64,000 bases of DNA, from NCBI GenBank assembly GCA_030867875.1, contig JAOWCC010001589.1, positions 145,673,745-145,737,744 of the forward strand, in the 5' to 3' direction. Under the pieces are notes generated by a model. That model saw only the letters and a program-made list of their open reading frames with translations, ran no database searches and was not told where the DNA came from. A program made the position numbers and the translations under genes. Numbering within the stretch: the stretch's first letter is position 1; the number at the start of each line of letters is the position of its first letter. The stretch comes from Actinernus sp. WN-2022 (lineage: Eukaryota > Cnidaria > Anthozoa > Actiniaria > Actinernidae). Shown one piece after another: positions 1-10,690 of the stretch.

Positions 1-385
1 ATGTGTCCAAGGGAATATCAGCACCATCCTGTGAGAAAAAATACAACTTGAGTTTGCTATACTGCATGGTAACATTATGTACATGTACAATACATGTATA
101 CTACTAACTCTCAAAGTTAAAGCATGTCAGAACTTGTCTCGAGTTGTCATACTACTGTGAATTTCAATACATCGCACATTACACACAACACTTGATTGGC
201 TTCCGAAAACTCCCGAATATGTTAATAGGGACCTTAAGATCCGACGACGGCTGGTGTCTGCGACGGTAGATATGGTCGAGAGGATGCTGTCGCAAGGCGC
301 GAAAACTAAACATTAAGAAACCACTGGGAAGTGAGACGGCAACGTGAAGAACGATTTACACGAGTTTTCCGAAAAAATAGTGTCA
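1..385. other. No recognisable feature
   Basis: I see no coding frame, repeat array or RNA gene here. The stretch leads directly into the short plus-strand frame that starts at 386 and may be the 5' flank of that element. Confidence 0.4.
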
Positions 386-511
386 ATGTCTTCGTTTAAA
401 AAGACCCGTAATATTTTGCTTGAAAGCTTCGACGATGGAGAGATCTCAGAAGATGAATTCCTACTCTTTATTCGTACAATGGAATGGACAGAAGCGAAAG
501 ATTTGTGTTAA
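386..511 (+). pseudogene. N-terminal fragment of a HARBI1-like (Harbinger) protein
   Basis: A 41-codon ATG-initiated frame with residues MSSFKKTRNILLESFDDGEI at its start, followed by SEDEFLLF. This acidic, leucine-rich opening resembles the N-terminus of HARBI1-like Harbinger transposase genes that are abundant in cnidarians, where full proteins run to several hundred residues. Here the frame ends after about 40 residues, exactly where an inverted duplication begins at 477, and no DDE domain follows. It is therefore a 5' fragment of a Harbinger-type element, not a working gene. The family assignment is from pattern recall and is moderate at best. Confidence 0.4.
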
Positions 512-645
512 GTTCAAGAAATACTAGTAAAAGAGCCTTTCAAGGTCAAATCTTCCCTGTTCGTAAGAAGATTTGACCTTGAAAGGCTCTTTTACTAGTA
601 TTTCTTGAACCAAACACAAATCTTTCGCTTCTGTCCATTCCATTG
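477..645. repeat. Near-perfect palindrome with 79-bp arms
   Basis: The left arm (477-555) is the reverse complement of the right arm (567-645), with two mismatches and an 11-nt spacer (556-566). The left arm contains the last codons of the HARBI1-like frame, so the palindrome probably arose by inverted duplication of element sequence and not from the element's terminal repeats. Confidence 0.9.
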
Positions 646-1520
646 TAGATCTACAATTAAAAAACAAAAACAAATCATGTATAAGACTTATATATTTCTG
701 CATGTATTTCGCTTTATACCAATATTCGGCACTAAGCTAATTATGAACTGATTAAACTAGTACTAGCTTATAAAAGGTAAACGTGGATGAAACTTTCTCA
801 GTTTCTTTTTCTATTGGCAAAATTTATTGTTTGTACAAACTGAGTGGGAATATTTAGAAGTGATGCTGGACATTGTGAAACTCATAACTAAAATATTTGA
901 CTTTATATATTCAAGAGAACGGGCGAAGATTTATATTTTCAGTAGATGCGAGAATCTGGCTGAAAAGGAAACTCAGTCAGCAGCGACCTATTGTTTGCAA
1001 TGCTTCCCAAAAGATTTGTTGGGGTTATAAAAAGCTTGGAGAGTCGTAAATGCTGGGAAATCGGTAAAGGAATATAACTTGTAAACGTTTTCGTTTTGCA
1101 AATTTGTGTTTGTGTTCAGTTTGTGTTTCAGTAAATTTCAGTAAAGCCGTACCAAACGTGCATCAAAAATACAGACATTATAGCTCAGTGTTAAAAGCAC
1201 AAATGTCCATATCTTTCCACGAGCTTATAAGCTGTTTTAAGAGCTTAGAAGAAATTCTTTATATGCCAGAAATAAATTATAACTTACCGTGGTTTGTTCA
1301 CTGCATTAGCTGTGGAATCGCCAGTCATTTCATTCATATGGAATGCAGTACAACAAAACGTGTATTATTTCGCTAATTCCGCCTTTAGGAATTACAGGAA
1401 ATCAAAACAAGTGCTCCAAGAATGTTAAAGCTTACCACTCACCAGCAAGAGACCGTACCTTGTACCTTAAAATTTAGAGAGAAATGATACTACTCTCGCG
1501 TTTTATTGAGAACTGTACGG
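646..1520. other. No supported gene
   Basis: Two short open frames (827-1030 and 1104-1376, plus strand) start at non-ATG codons and show no domain, splice context or composition that supports coding. I see nothing else. Confidence 0.4.
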
Positions 1521-1637
1521 CCCCGCAAATGATCCCAGGCCCGCAAATGATCCCGGCCCGCAAATGATCCCAAAATCCTCCTGCAAATGATCCCGGCCCG
1601 CAAATGATCCCAAAATCCTCCCACAAATGATCCCAGC
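1521..1637. repeat. Short interspersed minisatellite
   Basis: About six copies of the core CGCAAATGATCCC, separated by GGCC or by AAAATCCTCC spacers. The copies fall into two alternating spacer types. A minus-strand open frame across it is a by-product of the repetition. Confidence 0.85.
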
Positions 1638-2358
1638 TGAAAATATGAATGGCAACGAATTTTGGATTGCGAGATATTTGGAATTCTACAAGTTTTTATC
1701 TTATGCTTATAATTTTGCATATATACATTTCTTTTTTTATATTTTTCAATCAAAAAAACTTGGCTGGATACACTGCATGATGAATATAGTTATCCGAAAA
1801 TAAATGTTCTGAGTACGTGTTAGTAAGTAATAGACGCCGCTTTCTTTGTAAAATCCTCAATATACTGTATTTTTAAAGAAGCTAAAATTAAAACAAGCCC
1901 GCTCAAAACACATAGGAAAACCTGGGCTCCTTAAAAAACGTTTTATCTCCTTTGTTTGAGAGCCAGGTTTTAGTAATGAAAAGAGGAGCATTGTAGTCGA
2001 CCACCGCTAGTTGATTTGCCCAACATTTCACAGGCAAGGGGTTTAGATATTAAAATATATCAAGAAAGCAAGAGAAAGCCTAAGCTGGGTTGTCGGGATT
2101 ATCCTATTTTGATTAAATTTTAAAAAAAGAAAGTCAAACAACAATTTTCACTGGAAACATCTACCTGTTTCCATAGTGTGTAAATATATTGGAAATAGTT
2201 TGGAAATACACTGTAAATTGAATTTACAAGACCATGGTACATCTACATAGTATGTAAACCGTGAGGTAAGTTTGTAAATAGTTTGTAAAGGTTTTGGAAA
2301 TTCAACGTGAATGATCTTCTTCTTAAATAAATATTTTGTAAATGGTTTGTAAACTATT
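1638..2358. other. AT-rich sequence grading into TTTGTAAAT-rich DNA
   Basis: No gene is visible. From about 2180 the sequence becomes rich in degenerate TTTGTAAAT and TTTGGAAAT words that look like worn copies of the following 65-bp repeat. Confidence 0.5.
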
Positions 2359-2840
2359 TGGAAACATTTTGTAAATACTTTGTAAATCTCTTGAATGTTT
2401 TTTGTAAATAGTTTGGAAATATCAGGCCACATTTTGCAAATACTTTGTAAATCTCTTGACCGTTCTTTGTAAATAGTTTGGAAATATCTGGCCACATTTT
2501 CTAAATACTTTGTAAATCTCTTGAATGTTCTTTGTAAATAGTTTGGAAATATGAGGCCACATTTTGTAAATACTTTGTAAATCTCTTGAATGTTCTTTGT
2601 AAATAGTTTGGAAATATGAGGCCACATTTTGTAAATACTTTGTAAATCTCTTGAATGTTCTTTGTAAATAGTTTGGAAATATGAGGCCACATTTTGTAAA
2701 TACTTTGTAAATCTCTTGAATGTTCTTTGGAAATAGTTTGGAAATATCAGGCCACATTTTGTAAATACTTTGTAAATCTCTTGAATGTTCTTTGGAAATA
2801 GTTTGGAAATATCAGGCCACATTTTGTAAATACTTTGAAC
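2359..2840. repeat. 65-bp minisatellite, about seven copies
   Basis: The phrase TCTTGAATGTT recurs with its TTGA at 2391, 2456, 2521, 2586, 2651, 2716 and 2781, an exact 65-bp period. Units differ at a few positions, for example ATGAGG versus ATCAGG before CCACATTTT. Because 65 is not a multiple of 3, a minus-strand frame passing through reads the unit in all three phases; the frame spanning 2148-2822 stays open. No protein function is proposed. Confidence 0.95.
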
Positions 2841-4016
2841 ATCATCTGCATGGACACATTAGACTTTGTCAACATTTCCTAACCTTTTTTGGAAAAATGT
2901 TTGTGAACAACAGGACAACCATTTTCAACATTATCACTTTTTTATTTGAATCTTTTCTTATCATAATTGCACAATTTCCTTTCAGATAATTATATCTATG
3001 TATATTTACGTATACATGTATGTTGGCATTAAATTTTAACCCTGGTTTATTTTTGGGAGCCACTTCCCCTCAGTTATCCTCTAAATGAGATCTAGACACA
3101 AGTCAAACCTAACCTAAAAACCTGCAGAAAAAAATTAACCATGACAATGAAACTACAGTCTAAGTCTCTAGTTCTCTTCAAATATAGATTGAATTACAAT
3201 AGACTAAATCATCAAAATCATGTGCATGATAATCTGCCTTATAATCATCTCTTGAATATTATTATTTATACGATGACCTTTTCGTAATACCAGTCTCAAA
3301 CCCTAAACAACATTAACAGCCACACACTAATTATTGGTGAAACCTAAAATATATTAAAGTCATTTTCAATTATAGAAATCTGCAATGGGGGCACACACTA
3401 CACAAACGCCCACAGTGCTTTTGTTTTGCAGATTTATAAACAGCTGTATTATCTGCTTAGCCAACTAATAGCTGCTAGTACTGTTTACCTATAATCCACA
3501 TCATCAAATTTGTTTATGGTGGACATTTCAAAATAACTGATATTTTAATCTGACGTTTGTCGATTGTTCATCATCAGATTGCTGACTTACTTTAAAAAAA
3601 TGCTTGAACAAAAAGTTAAAGACACTGCAGGTTTATCTGAAACAAATTATCAATATATTATTATTTTACTGAGACTATACACATGGTGCCATTGCATCTT
3701 TTCAGTTCTGTTTATAAAATTACATCTTAGAGAAATTAATCTTCACTGCTGAATCCAAGTTAGACAAAATTCTCAGACATTTCTTTAAATGGCATTGGTA
3801 GATTGATATGAATCTCTTCATGTGTTGGTTTCACTGAGACCAAAATGTAATGCATTCTAAGTGAATTACATTCTTAAAAAATATTGGAAAGTTCTTTAAG
3901 AGCTTCATCACAGGGTCAGCATGGAAAATACTTTCATTATAAAAAAAAGCCACAAAGCCATGTGTATAATTTTAGTAGAAAGTTTAACATTTTGAAAATA
4001 ATTGCTCAGAAACATT
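2841..4016. other. No supported gene
   Basis: AT-rich sequence with only short spurious open frames. Nothing recognisable. Confidence 0.4.
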
Positions 4017-4319
4017 AATAGGGGACTTGCACTAAAAGATCATATGCACATTTCCAACTGATGCTCAAATTGTGAACACACATACTGCACAATGCTAGTA
4101 AATTTTGCCATTTTTAGAGCCGAGAACTACATTTATGTTGTGTTCTATTCTGTACCGAGAGAACCAAAACCATGGGTTAAGACTTAATCCAGGATTAGTG
4201 CTAATAGGGCACAGAGCCAAAGTAGGCTTCCTGGTGAAATGAGATATTTGGGCATTAAGCTTCAATTTTCTTTTTCTTCTAACCCTGCATATATGATATC
4301 TTAGTGCAAGTCCCCTATT
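4017..4319. mobile_element. MITE with TAGGGGACTTGCACTAA terminal inverted repeats
   Basis: The left end AATAGGGGACTTGCACTAA (4017-) is matched in inverted orientation by TTAGTGCAAGTCCCCTATT ending at 4319. The inverted match extends to about 30 bp with small gaps, including the following AGATCATATG-like part. The roughly 300-bp interior has no coding capacity. A TA at each outer edge fits a TA target duplication, as made by several cut-and-paste families. Superfamily not assigned. Confidence 0.75.
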
Positions 4320-4352
4320 CAATGGAAACAGTGTTAAAACTTTAAAACAAAT

Positions 4353-6463
4353 TTACATATCATCCTTTGATGTCAATTTAAGGTTGTCAAAACTGACAAC
4401 TTTGTCATCCCTGATTCTTTGAACTACTTTGTTTTCAAACAATTGCTTTCCAAACAATTCGCATATCTCCAGTTTTGTAGAGGTTTTCTGGAAGGAAATC
4501 TTGAACCTCTTGCAAGCTTCCCTCAGACGATTCATCTGGGCACTCTTGATCTGCTTTACCCTTAAGTAAAACAATGCAATTATTGTCGCTTGTGAGTTTG
4601 GCACCTGTTGAAAAGAAAAATATTTTGGAAAAAAAGCACATTGTTCTAAACCACTACTTTCCCTACAATACGGTTTGTTCTTTATGGACCCTTTGCATGT
4701 GACATCATAGCCGCCATGTTGGTGTACAGTTAATAGATTCTTCGTTAGCTTCTTTTGTTATGTACACCAACATGGCCGCCATGCCCTTTGTCATTTGAAT
4801 ATCTGGGGATTGAGTGCAAACCATCTATAGTTCATGGTATTTGCATTTCTTCTACATAAAAGTTCCTGAGCTTGCATAGCATGTTCTCAGATTTAAAGTC
4901 AAACTTACCATTCCAATTTTTAACAGCTCAACGTGATTTGCTTCAATGTTTTGCCTTCTCCTCTTAAGATATTCACTTTCGTTTTCCTATACAATTTAGA
5001 GTTGTCAAGAGAAATATCATTTATATTTCTGATCAATTGTGTTTAATGTTTTAACCACATGGCTAAAGTATATTTAAACCCAAGTAGTTATTACAAATAG
5101 GACACTTTCATTATGGTGTTATTTTACTACAACTACCAGAATCCTTTTCAAATTCTCATTCAGATTTATCAACTCCTTTGAGAATTCCAAGACTATAGAG
5201 GAACAAAGGGATTTGCACAAAGAGTTCTGGTTGTTGTGGTATGTGACGTCATTGTGCAAGTGTCCTATTATAGTGTTTTGGACATGCACATCATTAGCAA
5301 AATGTAGAATCCTTTAAAAAAAAAAAAAAATTCTGAGAATTTATATAGACCACTTGCACATGTCACCCTGAAGGTAATTGGTTAAAAGAACAAATGAGAC
5401 AATGGGGCACAAGTACAGGTAAACAATGAACTCCATGATGTTAGTGCAAGGGATCTATTAAAGTTTCTAAAAGCCTCATAGATCAATAAATTATTACGCT
5501 TAGCTGCATAACTGTTGTCCATCCTCATTTATAATATAACACTGATTGGCTAGACTAAAAAATATATGGTCTATTTTATCAGTAAACACACCTGCTTGTG
5601 TTGTGTCATAATTATATCATAAAAGCAATAGACCACACATTTCAATGTGTTTACTGCCAAAATAAAGTACTTGGGATGGGCCTTTGGCTTGTGATTTTCA
5701 TGTGGCTAAATGAAATTTAGGCAAGGTTAAAATCGAGGCATTGCTGGTCAGCAGTTTCCTCCATTTGGCTTCTATGTGTGGGGTGCCTTAGGACCTTTCG
5801 CAGGGGCTCCTTCGTGTCATGTGCTTCAGTGTCAGATCATTGTGTGCACGGACAGGCACGTTGTCCTGCAAACGACATCAAGCACCTAATTCCAAGTTCA
5901 TCAAATGGCGATGAGTTTAAAAGCATTTCTTGTGTTCTCCCAACATCCCATGTGCTTTATTTCGCCAGCAAACACATTAAAATGTGTGGTCTATTGCTTA
6001 AATAGACAATAATTATTGTACATTTTGCCATTAAGTAAGAGTTTCATACCGAGAACCGAGGTTCTAAGCCCTAAACATCCCGAGGGCCGTAGGTCCCTAG
6101 GGATGTTTAGGGATTAGAACCGAAGGTTCTCGGTATGAAAGTGATTTATATCACATTTGGCGAGGTTTTCTCAAATAGAAGGAGGTTTAAAACTGAGTTA
6201 TAAACCTCCCTGAAACAGTTATAAACCTCAGATTTGTTATTTAATTAGCCTATTGTTCAACGGGTTTATACCAGAGTTTCACCCCTATGAAGAACAAATA
6301 AAACCGTGTCAAGTGTGATATAAGCACACTTATGTCCCTTGCAGTTTACTTTATTGTAAACTTTCTTATTTACCTCTTCCATGCCATTTGCCTCCATGTC
6401 ATTAGCCCCCATCTCATTTGTCTCCATCTCATTGGGCTCTCTATTGCCATTTGCCTCCAAATC
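4353..6463 (-). CDS. Three phase-0 exons of an unrecognised gene (5' end not found)
   Basis: Exons at 6463-6374, 4986-4909 and 4604-4353 (minus strand), each with AG acceptor and GT donor and each in phase 0. The first encodes about 30 residues of Asn/Met/Glu-rich repeats (MEANG, MEANGN-like). The second encodes ENESEYLKRRRQNIEANHVE and ends LLKIGM, a pattern seen in cnidarian multi-copy proteins where a charged helix with R-x-x-NI-x-x-N precedes LxxLG. The third encodes 83 residues ending in TAA-class stop after LTSKDDM and contains a basic helical stretch, MNRLREACKRFKISF then KLEICELF, faintly SAP-like. Introns hold small inverted-repeat elements. No start exon was located. Function unknown. 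Confidence 0.45.
4705..4783. repeat. Inverted repeat with CCGCCATGTTGGTGTACA arms
   Basis: The arm at about 4705-4728 is repeated in inverse orientation at about 4760-4783 (TGTACACCAACATGGC), separated by about 30 bp of AT-rich DNA. It sits in an intron of the minus-strand gene model and resembles a small foldback element. Confidence 0.75.
5098..5267. mobile_element. 170-bp MITE, copy 1
   Basis: Starts TAGGACACTTTCATTATGG and ends CATTGTGCAAGTGTCCTA, imperfect inverted termini. A diverged second copy lies at 55076-55261, with shared interior words such as CAACTACCAGAATCCTTTTC and GTATGTGACG. Non-autonomous; family unknown. Confidence 0.8.
5341..5461. mobile_element. Possible short MITE with GCAC/GTGC-type ends
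   Basis: TAGACCACTTGCACATG near 5345 and GTTAGTGCAAGGGATCTATTA near 5440 are weakly inverted and resemble the termini of the elements at 4017 and 5098. The stretch between 5268 and 5340 holds only a poly-A run. Confidence 0.35.
6042..6140. repeat. Foldback element with about 41-bp arms
   Basis: TTTCATACCGAGAACC on the left pairs with GGTTCTCGGTATGAAA on the right; the arms continue inward through CCCTAAACATCCC and its complement, leaving a loop of about 17 bp. No coding capacity. Confidence 0.9.
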
Positions 6464-7681
6464 CTATTGATTTGATCAATACAAACGGATATTATTAAAC
6501 CAAATTAAGCAAGTGTGCTACATGAGAGTGAAGTATAAATAACCAATACTTCTAAAATTTTAATCTTGAAAAATGAGTAAGAGTCTAAATTAAAGAAACT
6601 AAAACACCAACTAGTATATGTCTATCATCAAATAAATGCTTGTCATACACCATACACCCTGTGCAAAAACAAACTCTTGCTACATGTGTCTTGCTACATG
6701 ATCATATTGCTGATCAAAACTTTGGGTAGAAAAATGTCACTAAATGGGCAAACTTGCCTGTCAGGCGGCTGACGAAAAGTACTTGCCCAGTGTGAAAATC
6801 TAGTCCCCAGATTATCTGACATGAGATAGTTCGAGCCCTGATAACAAAGCAACCATCTAAGCTTGAAATGATTTAGCCAGGTTTCCCACAGATTAGCAGG
6901 AATTTTTTTTACATGACTTGTATCTAACCAAGAATCATTGTTCACTAACTTCCAGCAAATGCTTATAATTTTTCAAAATGCTCAATCATCATTTTGAGAG
7001 AGAAACATTGAACAGAACAGCCCAAAGAAATAAGTATACAAAGCCTGAAAAAAAAATCAGACTTTATTGAAATTTCCCTGACCAAATCCTAAATTCCCTG
7101 ACAATTCCATGTCCTTGAAAATAAAATCTACCCTGATCGTGGGAACCCTTTATTAGTTTTCATGAAGTGTGACCCTGGAAGTTTGAAGTCTTGCATTTAA
7201 ATTGCGTTTAGCTGGCTGTCAATCTTATGCGAAGTCTGCTCTCATACCAAGATTTCAAAGCCTAGACTTAATTAAATCTAGGTGGTACTAATGCTTTGAT
7301 TGATGGTCAGCTGAATGAAATTTTCCAAATGAGGCTTGAAACTTTCTCAGTCACATAGTCTTCATTGAAAATAGTAATAACAATATATTTTAATGTTACC
7401 TGTGAAATGTTCTGCAAGCAACTAGAACTGCCTTTTTTATTTGAAGCCTTGCTTTGGATCTATTGAGTAACAATACAATTTTAGTTGTGTTGTTATCCTA
7501 AGTTATTCGCTCAACAAATTAATCATGTCTAAAATGTTTGTAGAGGATTATTTTGTAGAATAATGTTTATTATTGTTACACAAAATTCATTACCTTGGGA
7601 ATTTCTTGTGTTTGTTTGGTTTTCACAGTTTCATTGCAATAATAAATTGTTACCTGTATTCTTAATAATAATTAATCATGA
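6464..7681. other. No supported gene; one dispersed-repeat trace
   Basis: Open frames here start at non-ATG codons and carry no domain. The part at 7070-7152 (phrases CCCTGACCAAATCC, ATCGTGGGAACCC) looks like the inverse of a dispersed repeat seen at 44576-44825, which begins AGGGTTCTCACGGTCATGG. Confidence 0.4.
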
Positions 7682-7939
7682 TTAATATTTACGAAAGAGA
7701 TAGGATTTAAAATGTACTTTGAAAAGAGAAAGGGAGGCGGAGTTAATAAGTTCAGTATCAAGTGAATTAAATAACTTTGGACCTTGAAAGTATACAGAAA
7801 ACTGCAGTGAGTTACAGTGAGTTATCACGATCACTCGAGATTCATTCCAACAATGGTTTCTGTGTTTCGAAATAATCCTTGAGGTCCTCTTTGGTAAAAA
7901 ATAATACAGTGTACCTTTATTAACGTGTCTACGAATCAA
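7682..7939 (-). pseudogene. C-terminal end of a non-LTR retrotransposon ORF2
   Basis: The minus-strand frame ends FQGPKLFNSLDTELINSAS then LSLFKVHFKSYLF. The pattern GPKLWNSL-x(5-8)-S-x-SLSxFKxxLKxYL is the usual C-terminus of CR1/L2/Jockey-like LINE ORF2 proteins after the reverse transcriptase. No RT domain is present upstream, so this is a 5'-truncated copy. The tandem array that follows starts inside it, at about 7814, so every later array unit carries only the part read before that breakpoint. Confidence 0.7.
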
Positions 7940-8196
7940 AAATTAAGTTGATCTCATTTGAAAACCGTTTCGAATCAAGGAAGGGTGGCATTTTCAGTTA
8001 ACCAATATCTCATCTCATTTCAGAGATTCAGATTTTTTGCAATATACAAATGAGATGAACTGTAATGTCATTTTGATGGACAGAAGTCTTGAGACAAGTA
8101 ACACAATGACTAATATCTCTGAAAATAGTGGGTAAAAAACAATAAAGTTTGCACATATGTGGTACTAAGGAAAATACACATCACTGTGCTAATTAC

Positions 8197-8210
8197 GTTG
8201 CCACGGAAAC
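8197..8210. promoter_or_regulatory. X-box-like (RFX-type) motif in each array unit
   Basis: GTTGCCACGGAAAC differs at one base from the RFX X-box form GTTGCCATGGAAAC. Equivalent sites lie at 11596, 14995, 18413 and 21793. Binding is not shown by sequence alone. Confidence 0.3.
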
Positions 8211-8877
8211 ACTCTTGGTCCCATGTTTCTTCCGTGTGGAAAAACAATTTTGTAATTTCTCCTTCCTCGAACACAATTTACTGCTGTGGGCACATCAGAT
8301 GACTCCAAGTCCATCAGTTTTGTGAGAAAATACATCCCTTCTCAGACCCCTACACTGTTAAGCTACCCACTTATGAAGCCCTCTAGAAATCCATCCTGAT
8401 CATACATGTATACTATAGTCCTCACTTACTTCCACAGCATGTCCTCATAACTAATACACAGTAAATTTACATGCTGTTTGTATTCTGACTGAATGAAATG
8501 TGTCGATCCATGTACTGCCACTGGCTCTTATGCAATAATACACCATAAACACCCGTAGATAAGCTGTATGAAGCTTTTATTATGCGACGGTGCATATATT
8601 ACAATCAGGTTCAAATCGCATCCGATTGTGTAATATAGCAATTTAAGCATAAGCATTGAAAAAAAACACGCAGTTTGAAAGAATTAAAGCAAAAACTCTT
8701 CAAGACCCACCCTAGACCTAATATATTAGAATTTCGTGAATATTTAAACGTGATTAAGCTTATTTGCCTTCCAAAACATGCTGATTCGCAGCGCTTGTCA
8801 AAGCATGCATCTAAACAACCAGGAATCCTTCGCAATTTTACACGTGGGAGATTGGCACTAGTTAATGAAAATCCAAG

Positions 8878-8949
8878 ATGGCGGACCTCAGACCTACTCG
8901 TGCTAGAGAGGCTGTCCCATACAGCCTGGCAAAACGAGGGCCAAGTGGC
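8878..8949 (+). other. Short AAGATGGCGG-initiated frame in the array unit
   Basis: ATG at 8878 sits in AAGATGGCGGACC, a YY1-type initiator context, and opens a 23-residue frame (MADLRPTREAVPYSLAK, then RGPSGK). A longer overlapping frame (8675-8959, 94 codons) lacks an ATG start but stays open in all five copies, which means little given their near identity. In copy 5 the ATGGCG is changed to ATGTCG. No downstream donor fits well, so coding is unproven. Confidence 0.25.
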
Positions 8950-8989
8950 AAATAAATAAAGTGAATAGTATCTCATTTTTTGTGCTTAC

Positions 8990-9048
8990 CTGGCTCATTC
9001 TTTGTCTTGTACCTCTCAGCACTACATTTGGCGCAAGAAGTCAGGTGG
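8990..9048 (-). CDS. Candidate exon with CxxC in array unit 1
   Basis: Acceptor ATACATACAG before 9048 and donor CAG|GTAAGC at 8990/8989. In the open phase the 59-nt exon reads HLTSCAKCSAERYKTKNEP. The CAKC pair could be the last zinc ligand pair of the RING finger whose first half lies upstream on the same strand (11019-10888), but phases do not join directly and an intervening exon would be needed. Equivalent exons occur in the other units (unit 2: 12389-12447). Confidence 0.35.
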
Positions 9049-9898
9049 CTGTATGTATTTATAAGCGTTGCTATCACGAAACAGAATGCAGTCTTTTGGA
9101 TAGTAGTGATATGTTACAGTATCAACAAGAAATGGCCGTATGAGAGCACACGCATCATCATAATTAGAGGGTAGAAGGTTGCTAGGAGGAAGTAATGACT
9201 TTTGAAGTTGAAGTTGGTGGGAGAGGCTTTCTTTGCTAGTTTCTAGTTTACAGAAAACCATAGAAACTGCACTGCAACGGCTTGCATTAAAGTGACATTG
9301 CTGAGGCAAAGTAGCAGGACTTATCCCTACAAGTGTGTTTCAAAAGTCACATTCATATTCTCGCATTGATTTGGCTGCGGCAGGCAGCAGTTCCCTTAGC
9401 CTGTTGAAGATAAAAATTGAGAGACAGCAGCACCTGTTCGCACAACTCAAACCTTACATCAGTTTCAGAGTCAGATAAATCCAATTCTGCACCTTGCACT
9501 TCAGAATAAGTCTATAAGTTAAGTGAAATTAAGACTTAGCAGATTTCATTTAATCAGTAGTGAATATACACCTGAATTACCAAAATTGTATTGCTTAATT
9601 TATAAAAATGAAGAAAAAGGTTATAATTACCACAACTACTATAACCACAGCTTGGAGGACATTTTGCCACGCCCATGATATTTTTAAAGTTGTAGGATTC
9701 GGTATAATTAGTGGTAAGCCAAAAAAACCTTTGATTCGTATCCCTCCCCCCAAATACCCTGAGAAATACGAATAGAAGTTACTAAAGTTTTGGTAGTAAA
9801 GTAAGGTACAACGACCTGAGAAATACGAATATAAGTTACTAAAGTTTTGGTAGTAAAGCAATGTACGACTCACTCACTTTGATGAGAAGGAAAGACTT

Positions 9899-9940
9899 TG
9901 GCGGGGGGAAAATATTAGGCGGGGGGGAAATATTAGGCGT
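9899..9940. repeat. Nested 18-bp repeat, copy number varies between units
   Basis: The word GGCGGGGGGAAAATATTA is present twice in unit 1 (here), twice in unit 2 (about 13298), three times in unit 3 (about 16698) and once in unit 4 (about 20117). It explains most of the unit length differences. Confidence 0.9.
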
Positions 9941-10576
9941 GAAGAAACTTGTTTGGTCGGGACAACGAGCCAACCCAAATCATTATTACCCTGAGGAATA
10001 AGGATACTTTAGTAAAAAAAAAAGACTGTGGACTCAGACGGGTAAAAAGCTAATTAACCCACACAGTGAACCATTATTGCTAGATCCTAATAGGCAAAAC
10101 ACGAAGTTGGAAAAAAACCAGTCAGAGGTTGATAACGTGCACAACTATTGCGAATTAAGTATTAACCACTCCAAGTCTATGATAAAATACACGAAGTCAT
10201 GTAAACAGTTATTTTCATTTATTATATTTTTAAAATCAATTGTCAATTCCTACAAAGAATGGAGAAAACGATGATTAGATGGATAAAGTAGAGTCTGTTT
10301 AGTATAGTGGGGAGCAAAATGGCTCTGGTTTCTCTACGCGTGTTTCTCTGATGAAATGTTCTTACACTTTTAACGTCCTTAAACGGTAAGCAAAGGGGTA
10401 ACGATCTAAGAAGGGTACTCGTGGCTACGGTTAAGTCGGTAATATCTGTCGAATCACTCCTAACTATGTAAACCAAACATGCATCACGCTATTTCTTCAT
10501 CCTGACTAAAGTGAAAGAGATACGTTTTTTACTCTAAGATTAAGAACAAGATTTACCGGTTATTTTGTGGTGTAAC

Positions 10577-10690
10577 ATGTCACTGAAAAAGAAGAAGAAC
10601 GACGGATTAGAAATTTATAACAGGTATGGTGTTAATGTATTTTGCGCTTACTGTGACCATTACATTGATTTTATCTTACCTTCTTGTTAA
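10577..10690 (+). CDS. Short plus-strand frame with a CxxC motif in each full unit
   Basis: ATG at 10577 begins MSLKKKKNDGLEIYNRYGVN and continues VFCAYCDHYIDF to a stop after 37 residues. The basic start followed by FCxxCxxxID is reminiscent of the zinc-binding opening of CGGBP1-like proteins, but no His ligands follow. AACAG|GTATGG inside it could act as a donor. It overlaps, in antisense, the exon at 10680-10771, so at most one of the two is likely real. Equivalent frames start near 13976, 17393 and 20775. Confidence 0.25.
   Translation: MSLKKKKNDGLEIYNRYGVNVFCAYCDHYIDFILPSC

Noticed and set aside
2148..2822. A 224-residue minus-strand ORF
   Set aside because: It is produced by the 65-bp minisatellite and has no independent coding support.
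2359..2840. CRISPR-like array
   Set aside because: The whole 65-bp unit repeats, so there are no unique spacers, and the DNA is eukaryotic.
8611..8976. A 121-residue minus-strand frame in array units 1-4
   Set aside because: No domain, Cys/Ser-rich by composition, antisense to another open frame; openness across near-identical copies is not conservation.
8961..9143. A 60-residue plus-strand frame with a hydrophobic, signal-like start and several Cys, present in most array units
   Set aside because: It starts at GTG, not ATG, and the same DNA carries a good minus-strand splice donor and exon. Copy 5 loses its start region.
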